The notes under the pieces are model-generated. The model saw nothing but the letters and a program-made list of their open reading frames with translations. It was not told the DNA's origin and did no database searches. A stretch of DNA of 64,000 nt from contig JAIVFU010000023.1 in NCBI GenBank assembly GCA_020829485.1, positions 1 through 64,000 of the forward strand, in the 5' to 3' direction. The translations under genes were made by a program, and so were the position numbers. The DNA comes from Nostoc sp. CHAB 5834. GTDB taxonomy: Bacteria; Cyanobacteriota; Cyanobacteriia; Cyanobacteriales; Nostocaceae. Positions 1 through 8,179 of the stretch are shown here, piece after piece. Numbering within the stretch: the first letter of the stretch is position 1; the number at the start of each line of letters is the position of its first letter.

Positions 1-391
1 GTTTTGTTTTCCTCTTTAGTCAGAAATACCCTCAAACGAGCGCCCATATTTTTTGTTACCTCGGTAGATATATTCTCCGTATTTATTTATTGTTACATAG
101 TTTCGTTTTTTCCTGCCGACCTACTTATGTGTTACTTAGAATGCAAAAAATGGTTAATTTTAACTTGCCTCTGCTTCAACCAGAAGTTTCTTATATAAAG
201 GTTGACTTTGGTAATTTTTCCATGTTCCCAGGCTGGCTATAGCCAAAGTTTTAAGGGTGAGTCTGCCACAATGGAGAAAATGTGGATGATTCTTGCTGCT
301 AGATTTAAGGTGTTAATCCTTTCTTGGAATTTTCCAGATGCTCTCAGTGTAGCTAATCAGTAATTTGCTGACTTTTTGGTAATCTTAACAA
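1..391. other. Left-edge spacer, no supported gene
   Basis: AT-rich stretch ahead of the first ABC-type ATPase gene. A 64-codon frame at 4-198 has no ribosome binding site and a composition (Phe, Cys and Leu rich) expected of non-coding AT-rich DNA, so I do not call it. I see no convincing promoter, terminator or RNA gene. Confidence 0.4.
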
Positions 392-1066
392 ATGCTCTAT
401 CTCCGAAATCTAAATTATCACCCCACAGCGTGCCCAACAGCGATTCTCAAATCGATCAACTTGGAATTAGCACCCCAGCAGCTAGGTCTGATTATTGGCG
501 CGAGTGGTTCGGGTAAAAGTACCTTATTAGAAATTTTGTCGGGACTAGCCGAACCCACTAGCGGCGCACTCTTATGGCGGGAACAAGAACTTATAGCCGA
601 ACAGTTGCAACAGTTAGCTGGGTTGGTATTTCAATTTCCAGAGCGTCACTTTTGCGGTGGTTCAATTTTAGAAGAATTGCGTTTAGGACATCCTGAATTA
701 GGGCAAGAACGAGTTAGACAGGCGCTCAGTGAGGTGGGATTAGAGCATTTATCGCTTTTAGCTGCTCCCCATGCTTTGAGTGGTGGTCAGCAACGACGTT
801 TAGCTTTGGCAGTGCAATTAATTCGCCAGCCAAATTTACTGTTATTGGATGAACCCACAGCTGGGTTAGATTGGTCAATGCGTCGGCAACTGGTAAATTT
901 ATTAGCGAAACTGAAACAAGATTGGACGCTGTTGGTAGTGACACACGATGCTGGGGATTTGTTAGCGATCGCAGATCGTTGCTGGACACTCAACCACGGT
1001 GAACTACAATCAGTAGACCCAAAGACACTAGAAGCCAAAGTTAAAGAACCTTTACCAGCAGTATGA
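392..1066 (+). CDS. ABC transporter ATP-binding protein, CbiO/EcfA-like
   Basis: Predicted cytoplasmic ATPase that powers a membrane transporter. The 224 residues form one complete nucleotide-binding domain: Walker A GASGSGKST at 36-44, a Q-loop region FQFPERHF near 80-87, the signature LSGGQQ at 129-134, Walker B LLLLDEP with the catalytic Glu near 154, and a switch His in VVTHD. The FQFPE form of the Q-loop is common in cobalt or energy-coupling-factor ATPases, which suggests but does not prove that class. No permease or substrate-binding gene lies next to it, so the substrate is unknown. Its TGA stop overlaps an in-frame ATG (ATGA) that opens into the downstream rsmG frame, so the two genes may be co-transcribed. 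Confidence 0.85.
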   Translation: MLYLRNLNYHPTACPTAILKSINLELAPQQLGLIIGASGSGKSTLLEILSGLAEPTSGALLWREQELIAEQLQQLAGLVFQFPERHFCGGSILEELRLGHPELGQERVRQALSEVGLEHLSLLAAPHALSGGQQRRLALAVQLIRQPNLLLLDEPTAGLDWSMRRQLVNLLAKLKQDWTLLVVTHDAGDLLAIADRCWTLNHGELQSVDPKTLEAKVKEPLPAV

Positions 1067-1068
1067 AA

Positions 1069-1250
1069 GGGGGAGTAGGGAGTGGGGAGTGGGGAGTAGG
1101 GAGTGCGGGGAAAGAGGGCATGAGCAGCAGGGGAAGCAGGGAGCAAGGGAGAAGAGTTTTCCCCTCTGCTCCCCCACCCCTCTACCTCTTTTCAATGCCC
1201 AATGCCCCATTCCCCACTCCCCATTCCCCATTCCCCACTCCCCATTCCCT
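1069..1250. repeat. Heptanucleotide (STRR-type) repeat block between ABC gene and rsmG
   Basis: Tandem purine heptamers of the GGGAGTG type fill about 1072-1105. The complementary CCCCATT/CCCCACT type fills about 1203-1249. The two arms can pair over roughly 150 bp. Short tandemly repeated repetitive sequences of this kind are well known in heterocystous cyanobacteria. Similar blocks occur in this window near 17990-18050, 27339-27482, 29182-29225, 30640-30672 and 36596-36665. Confidence 0.8.
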
Positions 1251-1251
1251 A

Positions 1252-1986
1252 ATGACAAACCTATTGCCTGAAATGGCAGAAATCTGGCAGCAAACTCTCA
1301 ACTGGCAACCAACTCTCCAACAGCAAGCGCAATTCCAAAGGCTTTATGAGTTAATCCTAGAAGGTAATCGCCAACTGAATTTAACTCGAATCACTGACCC
1401 CGAAGAGTTTTGGGAAAAACATCTCTGGGATTCTCTGCGAGGAATTGCACCTCTTTTATCAGCAAATTTCTCCCCTGCTTCCCCTGCTGTCATCGATATT
1501 GGTACAGGTGCGGGTTTTCCGGGTATTCCAGTGACAATTACTGTACCTAATTGCACAATTACTCTTCTAGATTCCACTCGGAAAAAAATTACTTTTATCG
1601 ACAATATATTAACTGAACTTGCCTTTACCAATGCCAAAACTCTTGTTGGTAGGGCTGAAGAAATCGGTCATCACCCGCAGCATCGACTAGCTTACGATAT
1701 TGCGTTGATTCGTGCTGTAGGGGCAGTTTCTGTTTGTGCAGAATATACCTTACCACTGCTCAAACAGGGAGGTTTAGCCATAATTTATCGCGGTAATTGG
1801 ACAGAGGATGAAACAACTGCTTTGCAGAATGCTGTGAAGCAGTTGGGTGGTGCGATTGAATCAATCGAACAATTTACAACACCCCTGAGTCACAGCATCC
1901 GGCACTGTGTCTATTTGCGTAAGGTAGCCACTACACCAGTTCAGTTTCCCCGTGCTATTGGTGTACCTACCCAAAAACCGCTTTGA
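1252..1986 (+). CDS. rsmG: 16S rRNA (guanine527-N7)-methyltransferase RsmG
   Basis: SAM-dependent methyltransferase that adds N7-methyl to G527 of 16S rRNA in the small subunit (older name gidB). The 244-residue product has the RsmG fold: an N-terminal helical region with ILEGNRQLNLTRITDP near 36-50, the WEKHLWDSL segment near 54-62, and SAM-binding motif I VIDIGTGAGFPG near 80-91. I chose the ATG at 1252 because everything upstream in the same frame is heptanucleotide repeat. The frame is nevertheless open back to the ATG at 1063, which overlaps the stop of the ABC gene, so a repeat-encoded N-terminal extension of 63 residues cannot be excluded. Confidence 0.92.
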   Translation: MTNLLPEMAEIWQQTLNWQPTLQQQAQFQRLYELILEGNRQLNLTRITDPEEFWEKHLWDSLRGIAPLLSANFSPASPAVIDIGTGAGFPGIPVTITVPNCTITLLDSTRKKITFIDNILTELAFTNAKTLVGRAEEIGHHPQHRLAYDIALIRAVGAVSVCAEYTLPLLKQGGLAIIYRGNWTEDETTALQNAVKQLGGAIESIEQFTTPLSHSIRHCVYLRKVATTPVQFPRAIGVPTQKPL

Positions 1987-2118
1987 GGGGTGTTTCGAGG
2001 AAATTGTAGCTATTTTCAGGTAAATAGACCACGCGATAAGGGCACAACATTGTTATACCCTTATGACAGATGTGGTTCAAATATATGAAAACTGCTGTAA
2101 CCAGACAAAATATTAGCC

Positions 2119-3003
2119 CTAATTCCTCAGAATATACCAAGTGCCATTACTCGGTCGCCATACTGCAAAGTCGCTTTTAATAGAGAAATTATAAATGGCA
2201 GGGACAGGAATATCACCATTTACGCCCAATTTTCTAGTAACTGTTTGACCTGTAGAACTGTTAATGATGTACCAAGTACCATTAGTTGGTCGCCATACTG
2301 CAAAATCAGCTCTAGTATCATCATCATATTTACCAGGGGCAGGAACATCACCATTTACGCCCAATTTTCTAATAACTACTTGACGGGTATAACTATTAAT
2401 TACATACCAAGTACCATTACTCGGTCGCCATAGTGCAAAATCAGTTCTACTATCATAGTCATAATCGGCGAGAACGGGAATATCACCATTTACACCCCAT
2501 TTTGTAGTAACTGTTTGACCTGTAGAACTGTTAATTACATACCAAGTACCATTACTTGGTCGCCATACTGCAATATCAGTTTTACCATCATTATCATAAC
2601 TGCCGGGAACAGGAATATCGCTATCTACGCCTAATTTTCTAGTAACTGTTTGACCTGTAGAACTGTTAATTACATACCAAGTACCATTACTTGGTCGCCA
2701 TACTGCAATATCAGTTATCCGATCACCATCATAATCGCCGGTAACGGGAATATCGCCATTTACGCCTAATTTTCTAGTAACTGTTTGACCTGTAGAACTG
2801 TTAATTACATACCAAGTACCATTACTTGGTCGCCATACTGCAAAATCAGCTCTCCCATCCTTATCATAATTACCAGGAACGGGAATATCACCAGCTATAC
2901 CTAATTTTATACTAGTAACTTGAGCTTGTGCTTTAAAATTTAAAATTCCAAGAAATAATGGAACAGTTAAAGCAAGCATGAATAATTTGGAACCAATTTT
3001 CAT
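2119..3003 (-). CDS. Secreted FG-GAP/VCBS-like tandem-repeat protein
   Basis: The 294-residue product begins with a signal peptide ([20 protein letters not shown], then a site near AQAQ) and then consists almost wholly of about six 45-residue repeats. Each repeat carries D.D...[13 protein letters not shown] and [12 protein letters not shown]. The D-x-D-x-x-x-D spacing resembles the calcium-binding loops of FG-GAP/VCBS propeller blades, so an extracellular or periplasmic propeller is likely. The repeats are close to identical at DNA level (135-bp period), which implies recent expansion or gene conversion. The ATG at 3003 is preferred over the frame opening at 3036 because AAGGAGG sits 8 bases upstream. 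Function and ligand are unknown. Confidence 0.8.
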   Translation of the reverse strand: MKIGSKLFMLALTVPLFLGILNFKAQAQVTSIKLGIAGDIPVPGNYDKDGRADFAVWRPSNGTWYVINSSTGQTVTRKLGVNGDIPVTGDYDGDRITDIAVWRPSNGTWYVINSSTGQTVTRKLGVDSDIPVPGSYDNDGKTDIAVWRPSNGTWYVINSSTGQTVTTKWGVNGDIPVLADYDYDSRTDFALWRPSNGTWYVINSYTRQVVIRKLGVNGDVPAPGKYDDDTRADFAVWRPTNGTWYIINSSTGQTVTRKLGVNGDIPVPAIYNFSIKSDFAVWRPSNGTWYILRN

Positions 3004-3333
3004 GAGAATATCCTCCTTATAATCAAAATGAATCAAGAGTGTTTTTATTCAAATTGCACATTTGAATAAGTGATTTTAAGCTTTATGCGTTGTCATGACA
3101 AAATCTTAAGTTTTAATGTTATGTAGCTTTTGCTTTTCATAAGTAATTTAGCACGATAGGTGTAACGCCACTTCTTACGATGGGAGGAGTTATGAGCAGA
3201 GTTTTCCTGCTAGACAACTCTATGCAATGCAGTGGTTTTGCTTATCATAGGAATGAATCATATTTGATTTGCTTAACTGAACTGTATTGCTTATAAGGGA
3301 ATCATTCTGAAAAAATGAATGACGATTAGCTTA

Positions 3334-3456
3334 GGGACTTCCAAATAAAAAAATATACAACTATTTATTGTGGGGTGGGCGACACGAGAGCCCATAGTCA
3401 AAGGCGCTCATGTTGCCCACCCCACAAGATTGGATAATTTATGTCTTGGAAGTCCC
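3334..3456. repeat. Small inverted-repeat element (MITE-like), GGGACTTCCAA ends
   Basis: A 123-bp stretch bounded by perfect 11-bp inverted ends GGGACTTCCAA / TTGGAAGTCCC. It encloses a second inverted pair, GTGGGGTGGGC / GCCCACCCCAC. It has no coding content. A related end (TTTGAAAGTCCC) lies near 40868-40880. The element abuts the target duplication of the next element. Confidence 0.65.
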
Positions 3457-3464
3457 TTATCACA

Positions 3465-3566
3465 CAATACGGTTCAGTTAAGGATTTTTGGTACTGATTT
3501 TAGACCTGTAGAGACGCGAAATTTCGCGTCTCTACCAAGGTTTTTGGGCTTAACTGAACGGTATTG
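3465..3566. mobile_element. MITE-like element with CAATACGG ends and a 10-bp target duplication
   Basis: A 102-bp non-coding element. Its ends CAATACGGTTCAGTTAAG and CTTAACTGAACGGTATTG are inverted with one mismatch over 18 bp. It is flanked by a perfect 10-bp direct repeat CCTTATCACA at 3455-3464 and 3567-3576, the signature of a transposition event. The centre holds a 28-bp palindrome (3508-3535) of the GTAGAGACG...CGTCTCTAC family. No transposase is present, so mobilisation in trans is inferred. A solitary matching end lies at about 3273-3290. Confidence 0.8.
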
Positions 3567-3634
3567 CCTTATCACATCCAAAAAAATGGCAGCAGAATAT
3601 TGTTTCTGTTGCCAGTTTTTAAGCGCCTATAACT

Positions 3635-3770
3635 CAATACGGTTCAGTTAGCGCCAAGAACCTTAAACTGCGTAGGTTGGGTTGAGGAACGAAACCCAAC
3701 ATTTTCGGTGTTTTGTTGGGTTTCACTTCGTTCAACCCAACCTACGATTATCCTTAACTGAACCGTATTG
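3635..3770. mobile_element. Second CAATACGG element with its own 10-bp target duplication
   Basis: A 136-bp element with ends CAATACGGTTCAGTTA / TAACTGAACCGTATTG (perfect 16-bp inverted repeat). It is flanked by the 10-bp direct repeat GCCTATAACT at 3625-3634 and 3771-3780. The inside differs from the neighbouring element: a long palindrome around CGTAGGTTGGGTTGA...TCAACCCAACCTACG. Same ends with different cargo suggests that one transposase recognises only the termini. Confidence 0.8.
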
Positions 3771-3798
3771 GCCTATAACTCTCAAATATTGTCTAGTT

Positions 3799-4578
3799 TC
3801 AGGCAAATTTACTTGCAGCTGCAAACCGCTTGTTAATCTCATCCCAATTAACCACGTTCCACCAAGCATCTAAATAATCGGCGCGGCGATTTTGGTAATT
3901 GAGATAATATGCATGTTCCCATACGTCATTACCCAAGATAGGATATTTACCTGCACTTAAAGGAGTATCTTGGTTAGCTGTAGTTGTCACTTCCAACTTG
4001 CCACCTTTGTTACGCACTAGCCAAACCCAACCACTACCAAAACGACCAGCACCAGCTTCGTTAAACTGTTTTTTAAAAGCTGCAAAAGAGCCAAAATTTT
4101 GATTAATCGCGGAGGCTATATTTCCTGTTGGTTCTCCCCCACCTTTCGGCTTCATAATTTGCCAGAACATTGAGTGGTTCACATGACCACCGCCATTATT
4201 GCGTACTGTATTACGAATATCTTGTGGTACACTATCAAGTTTCTGTAACAGTTCTTCAACGCTTTTACCTTTGAGTTCTGGATGTTTAGCTAACGCTGCA
4301 TTCAGGTTTTTTACATAAGTTGCGTGGTGTTTATCGTGGTGAAATTGCATCGTTTTGGCATCGATGTGTGGTTCCAGTGCTTCGTAGGCGTAAGGTAAAG
4401 GCGGTAGTTGGATAGCCCCTGTTGTTTTTGCTGGTGTATTAGGTGTTGTATTTGCTGTTGTATTTGGTGTTGCAGCGTTTCCGTCAGGAGATTTCTCTGC
4501 TAATGCACAAGCATCTAATGCAAAAGCACCCGCACCTGCTGTTAGTAAGAACAAGAAATTGCGTCGATTAATAGTCAT
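3799..4578 (-). CDS. sodA: Superoxide dismutase, Mn type, exported
   Basis: Converts superoxide to peroxide and oxygen. The 259 residues comprise an N-terminal export signal, a Thr/Pro/Asn-rich linker (about 30-55) and a full SOD domain. Metal ligands are visible: His in the [15 protein letters not shown] helix, His in [10 protein letters not shown], and Asp and His in [15 protein letters not shown]. The GGHVNHS sequence and the Gln in TANQDTPL are the Mn-type rather than Fe-type signatures. [13 protein letters not shown] at the start looks like a Tat signal, and LDAC near residue 24 could be a lipobox, so the enzyme probably acts at a membrane or in the periplasm. Heterocystous cyanobacteria are known to have such a membrane-attached MnSOD. 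It is transcribed leftward and stands alone. Confidence 0.9.
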   Translation of the reverse strand: MTINRRNFLFLLTAGAGAFALDACALAEKSPDGNAATPNTTANTTPNTPAKTTGAIQLPPLPYAYEALEPHIDAKTMQFHHDKHHATYVKNLNAALAKHPELKGKSVEELLQKLDSVPQDIRNTVRNNGGGHVNHSMFWQIMKPKGGGEPTGNIASAINQNFGSFAAFKKQFNEAGAGRFGSGWVWLVRNKGGKLEVTTTANQDTPLSAGKYPILGNDVWEHAYYLNYQNRRADYLDAWWNVVNWDEINKRFAAASKFA

Positions 4579-4840
4579 ATAATTTTTTGCAGCGAATCAT
4601 TAAGTCTCTATTGCAGTTTTATTTTCTTAGATTCTGGCTACAAAAAATTGGAAATTGGCGATTATTTCTGGCAGTTTAAGAAACTTTTTTTAGACTTGTA
4701 ATATTAAGTACTAACATTCAAAACGTTATGTATTTTTACTTAAACTCTCTTTTTACAACTAATCAGTAGTTTTATGGGTGGCAGTGTCCACCCATTTTGA
4801 TAATAATAATTAGTCAGCAATAACATATATATTCTCAATC

Positions 4841-5461
4841 ATGGTTACAATACCTCAATTAATAAAAATCAAAGCGTCCATTATCAACAACCCTTATTTA
4901 ATCCCTGAAATTAATCTTAATTTGAAGCAGGAAGAAAATTTTTTAGGTAACTATCGGCGCTATTGTTCATCTCACGAAATTGATTCAAAAAAGTCAAGCG
5001 TTGGCTTGAGCGAGTTTTCTACATATATTCATGTTGGGATGATTGCGCCAAAACGAGATTACCGCAAGAAATACATGATTACAGATTTTGAGGATCATTT
5101 GTATCAGGCTTTCAGAACACTTTATCGAGCCGAGAACAAATCATGCCCTGAATCTAACATCTGCGGCATAACAGGTGGTCATGAGGGGCACGATCGCGAA
5201 TGGCTAGTTGAGGTTTACATTGCAAACCCTATTCTCTCAGAGAAATATCTAATTGTCGGGTGGAGTTCATGGTGTGACATTGAATCGGTATGGAGTATGA
5301 GCGTAATTTGGATACATCCATTTTTACGGCGTGGGTTTGTCAAACGAAACTGGGAACGCTGGCAAGCACTGTATGGAGATTTTCGTGTGCAAGCACCTTT
5401 TTCTGTGCTTATGAAAAAAGCATTAGAGCAAGTAGGGTATTTTACTTGTTCTGGCAAGTAG
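4841..5461 (+). CDS. Unrecognised protein with GNAT-like C-terminal segment
   Basis: The 206-residue protein is not one I recognise. The C-terminal third has the look of an acetyltransferase: VIWIHPFLRRGFVKRNW near 150-170 resembles the acetyl-CoA loop (hPxxRRxGh), followed by an aromatic-rich strand and PFSVLMKKALEQVGY, which matches the usual last helix of GNAT proteins. The N-terminal 90 residues look helical and polar and match nothing I know. Several Cys (45, 98, 103 region) could be structural. It stands alone between two leftward genes, with no operon partner. A GNAT-like fold is an inference from pattern only. Confidence 0.55.
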   Translation: MVTIPQLIKIKASIINNPYLIPEINLNLKQEENFLGNYRRYCSSHEIDSKKSSVGLSEFSTYIHVGMIAPKRDYRKKYMITDFEDHLYQAFRTLYRAENKSCPESNICGITGGHEGHDREWLVEVYIANPILSEKYLIVGWSSWCDIESVWSMSVIWIHPFLRRGFVKRNWERWQALYGDFRVQAPFSVLMKKALEQVGYFTCSGK

Positions 5462-5854
5462 CACTCGCTTGATTACTTGTCAGGCACAGTGAAAATGCCT
5501 ATAACCCTTGCACACCAGTATTATTGGACTACTTTATCCTTCATTAGCTGTTACGTCAGTTTTGTGCCGAATTTTGGTATTTTAAAAAACGCTGTATGCT
5601 TTACCCAGTAAGAATTACGCCTTGCATTAGTTATGCACTTTTTCCTATAAAAGAATACAAGAACACCTGCAACTTTAGGGAAGAATGAAGACATGGAGCA
5701 GCAACCGTCTTGAGATTAGCGATCGCCTTACTCATCACCAAGTGATTAAAGGGTTCCCGAAATCAGGTTAGCGCCCGTGAGTAGCATTGGTCAAATCGTT
5801 GTAGTCTGTGGATCACAGGGTTCTACAGACTTGCGGCGGTTACGGTCTAATTCA
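5462..5854. other. Spacer without recognisable gene
   Basis: 393 bp between the 3' ends of the GNAT-like gene and the Uma2 gene. It contains one HIP1-like site (GCGATCGC near 5719) and no reading frame, RNA or clear terminator that I can support. Confidence 0.4.
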
Positions 5855-6478
5855 TCAATAACGCACTGAAAAAATTTGTTCAACAGTTAGATTTAAATCT
5901 GGAAATGTTGGAGACTCTATACGATCGTCTCCTCTAAACTGTTTCCCACGATATTCACCCTCATCACTTAAAGAGTAAATTGTGATTGTTGGCTGTTTGG
6001 GGTCGCCTATCAATTCTTTGCTACCCAAAGCAGCATAATCCACAATCCAATATTCTTGAATACCCATTTCTTCATAGTCAGCAAACTTTTTATGATAATC
6101 ATCTCTCCAGTTAGTACTGACGACTTCAATTACTAATGGAATTGAATCTGGTTTACTAAGAATAGATTGTTTCTCCCATAATGGTTCATTACCCAAGTTA
6201 GAAAAATTCATTAATAAAACATCAGGATAGTACCCTGACATTTTATTTTCTGGCTTGACTGTAGCGGTTTTAGGTATACCGTAATTAAGTTTAAGACGAA
6301 GACACTCATACCCTAACATCATTGTTAAAAATGCTACTATTTGCTCGTGTTTCCCTGATGGTGGTGGCATTTGAATAATATCTCCATCGTGTAATTCATA
6401 ACGAATGTTTTCCGGTTGTGTTTCTAAAAACTCTAAATATTCATCAAATGTAAATAGTTTTTGTAGTGATTGAATCAT
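5855..6478 (-). CDS. Uma2 family protein (PD-(D/E)XK nuclease-like, DUF820)
   Basis: Member of a family greatly expanded in cyanobacteria, with a restriction-endonuclease-like fold and no settled role. The 207-residue product shows the family landmarks: the N-terminal FTFDEYLEFLE and YELHDGDIIQMPPPSGKHEQI, the catalytic-type YYPDVLLM followed by PLVIEVVSTNWRDDYHKKFADYEEMGIQEYWIVD, and a C-terminal strand ending in LNLTVEQIF. I start at the ATG at 6478 because the MIQSL beginning is typical and the 46 codons upstream lack family similarity. A second Uma2 gene is at 59576-60298. Whether this copy is an active nuclease cannot be told from sequence. Confidence 0.85.
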   Translation of the reverse strand: MIQSLQKLFTFDEYLEFLETQPENIRYELHDGDIIQMPPPSGKHEQIVAFLTMMLGYECLRLKLNYGIPKTATVKPENKMSGYYPDVLLMNFSNLGNEPLWEKQSILSKPDSIPLVIEVVSTNWRDDYHKKFADYEEMGIQEYWIVDYAALGSKELIGDPKQPTITIYSLSDEGEYRGKQFRGDDRIESPTFPDLNLTVEQIFSVRY

Positions 6479-6836
6479 TATTTCATCCTGATTATGGATA
6501 TAAACAGTTCTCACTGCTGTAACCTGAAAATTAAAAGTTAACGGGGTGTAGCGGTGAAAGGTGAAAGTAAATCGGCATGGACGCGCCAAGTTCTTACTCA
6601 GCAAGAGATACACCAAATTTTCGCTATTGGGTTAACAAATGACCGCGATCGCACGACGCAAGGGCAAGGTCATTACGGTCAAAAATTGGATTAACGGCGG
6701 TGTGGTGATGATTCTAGATGCGATCGCTAACCTATCCCTCGCCACCAATTACAGCGATTGCCCCTACAACCCGTCACAGCGATCGCACACAAAACAATTA
6801 TATTTTAAACTCCGAAGCGCTTATAATATTCCGTCC

Positions 6837-7030
6837 CCAGTTTTGGGATCAAACACAAACAATTGATTTAAATCGAGTTGTAGAGAAAGGCGATCGCCTG
6901 GACGCGGACGCACATCCCCGCCCACCTGAATATTCAACACCACCGCCGAACCAGGTAAACCAGCACGAATCAAAGTTTCCCTCCCCAAAGGTTCTACCAC
7001 CTTAACTTCTACAATCAGCTGACTCTCATT
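6837..7030 (-). pseudogene. Duplicated 3' fragment of the UgpC/MalK-type ATPase gene
   Basis: These 194 bp match 8205-8398, inside the ATPase gene downstream, with no gaps and about six substitutions (about 97% identity). The encoded segment runs from NESQLIVEVKVVEPLG to LFVFDPKTGD, the end of the TOBE region, without the rest of the protein. It has no start context of its own, so it is a broken copy. The RTX-type gene lies between copy and original. The surrounding 6640-7080 bp are rich in HIP1 sites and look like a mosaic of gene scraps. Confidence 0.8.
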
Positions 7031-7042
7031 ATTAATTACAGC

Positions 7043-7072
7043 AATCATTACAGAGAATGGAGCGATCGCACC
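7043..7072. repeat. 30-bp sequence repeated in inverted orientation at 12842-12871
   Basis: Perfect 30-bp match, starting AATCATTACAGAGAATGG and ending in a HIP1 octamer plus CACC, to the reverse complement of 12842-12871. Both copies can be read as IITENGAIAP and continue with weaker similarity ((H/G)EL(A/V)KSQ), so they look like relics of one short coding segment. The family was not recognised. The rest of the gap up to 7366 holds nothing I can name. Confidence 0.6.
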
Positions 7073-7366
7073 AGGGGAATTGGTGAAATCTCAGCCACAG
7101 CAAGTAGCTTAACATCACATACTAGTCCTATATACAAGTTTGAATTGACTTAGATTTTTGCCACCAAGTAAAAAAAGGAACACATCACTCAGATTTGCTC
7201 CTTATCAAACTTTCTAAATTGCTAAAAGTAGTCTCCAGGTAAACTTAATTATTTTTGAAATCCCTGCCATCAAAAGCTGTAAGGTTTACCTGATATTTTT
7301 TTGCAATCATACTACTTCTAGTTCTAGATAACTTCTTTAGTAAAACTTTTTGCAATGAAGCTATGA

Positions 7367-7903
7367 TTAACTAGTAGCTAAAGCAACCGCAATCTGTAAA
7401 TCTAAGTTGGTTGTATTAGGGAAGATTGCTATTAAATCATTCTGGAAAAATAGGGCATCTTGACCACCCAAGAGTGAGGTTGTACCAACTTGGTATGAAC
7501 TCCCTTCGCTTCCCCTAGCCAGCACTAAAGAATCTCCTTCTTGAAGATTGAAGTCATAGATTATGGCGTAGTCAGAGTTTCCTCCACTCCTAAAGTAGGT
7601 AGCATCATCATCATCATACAGAGAGAAAGTGTCAGCACCACTACCACCAAACATAAAGTCCTTCTCATCAATCTTTCCACTATCAGTTCCAACAGGGCCT
7701 ATCCGATCATTGCCGTCACCACCATATAAGTAATCATTACCATCGCTTCCACGCAAAATGTCATCACCACCTTCACCAAACAGGAAATCAGCGTAATCTC
7801 CACCATACATCTCATCATTGCCGCCTCTGCCGTATATGGTGTTAATTTCATCGCGTAGACCGGAAATTGCATTGTTTCCAGAGTCTCCCGTTATAGTCGC
7901 CAT
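7367..7903 (-). CDS. RTX-type calcium-binding protein
   Basis: 178 residues. Residues about 20-75 carry repeated glycine-aspartate nonapeptides (GRGGNDEMYGG, GEGGDDILRGS, GGDGNDRIGP) that fold into a Ca-binding parallel beta roll in hemolysin-type proteins. The remainder (GADTFSLYDDDD, YAIIYDFNLQEGDSLVLA) is the capping region usual in cyanobacterial members. There is no N-terminal signal, consistent with type I (C-terminal) secretion, though no exporter gene is adjacent. AGGAG lies 7 bases before the ATG. It sits between an ATPase gene and that gene's broken copy, so its insertion may be tied to the duplication. Target and enzymatic activity are unknown. Confidence 0.82.
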   Translation of the reverse strand: MATITGDSGNNAISGLRDEINTIYGRGGNDEMYGGDYADFLFGEGGDDILRGSDGNDYLYGGDGNDRIGPVGTDSGKIDEKDFMFGGSGADTFSLYDDDDATYFRSGGNSDYAIIYDFNLQEGDSLVLARGSEGSSYQVGTTSLLGGQDALFFQNDLIAIFPNTTNLDLQIAVALATS

Positions 7904-8179
7904 AGTCTTCTCCTAAGTTTTACATATGTTTTCTAGAGTCTGTGAGCAATTTCCAAAACCTCAAGTATCAATAACCATAAATAAAGTTTCTTACTGAAGC
8001 AACTTTATAAACAGATCCTAATGTACACATATTAGCAATCTTAAATCATTTGTGAAATTCTCTGTTTCTTTTCTTGGCGACGGACACTTTCCTCAACGGG
8101 GGGAAAATACCCACAAAAGTGTCCTCCTCTTGGCGGCTTGTCGCTGCGATAGTTTTCATGAGCTACCTTAAAGTCACAG

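Noticed and set aside
4..198. Rightward 64-codon frame at the left edge
   Set aside because: No ribosome binding site, odd Phe/Cys-rich composition, no recognisable pattern.
1989..2118. Terminator after rsmG
   Set aside because: Only weak pairing (GGGCACAACATTGTTATACCC) without a T-run; not strong enough to list.
2119..3003. Possible CRISPR or intergenic tandem array
   Set aside because: The 135-bp period encodes a continuous signal-bearing protein with a strong ribosome binding site.
6639..7005. Rightward frames over the duplicated ATPase tail
   Set aside because: They are the antisense of the copied coding segment and HIP1-rich scraps.
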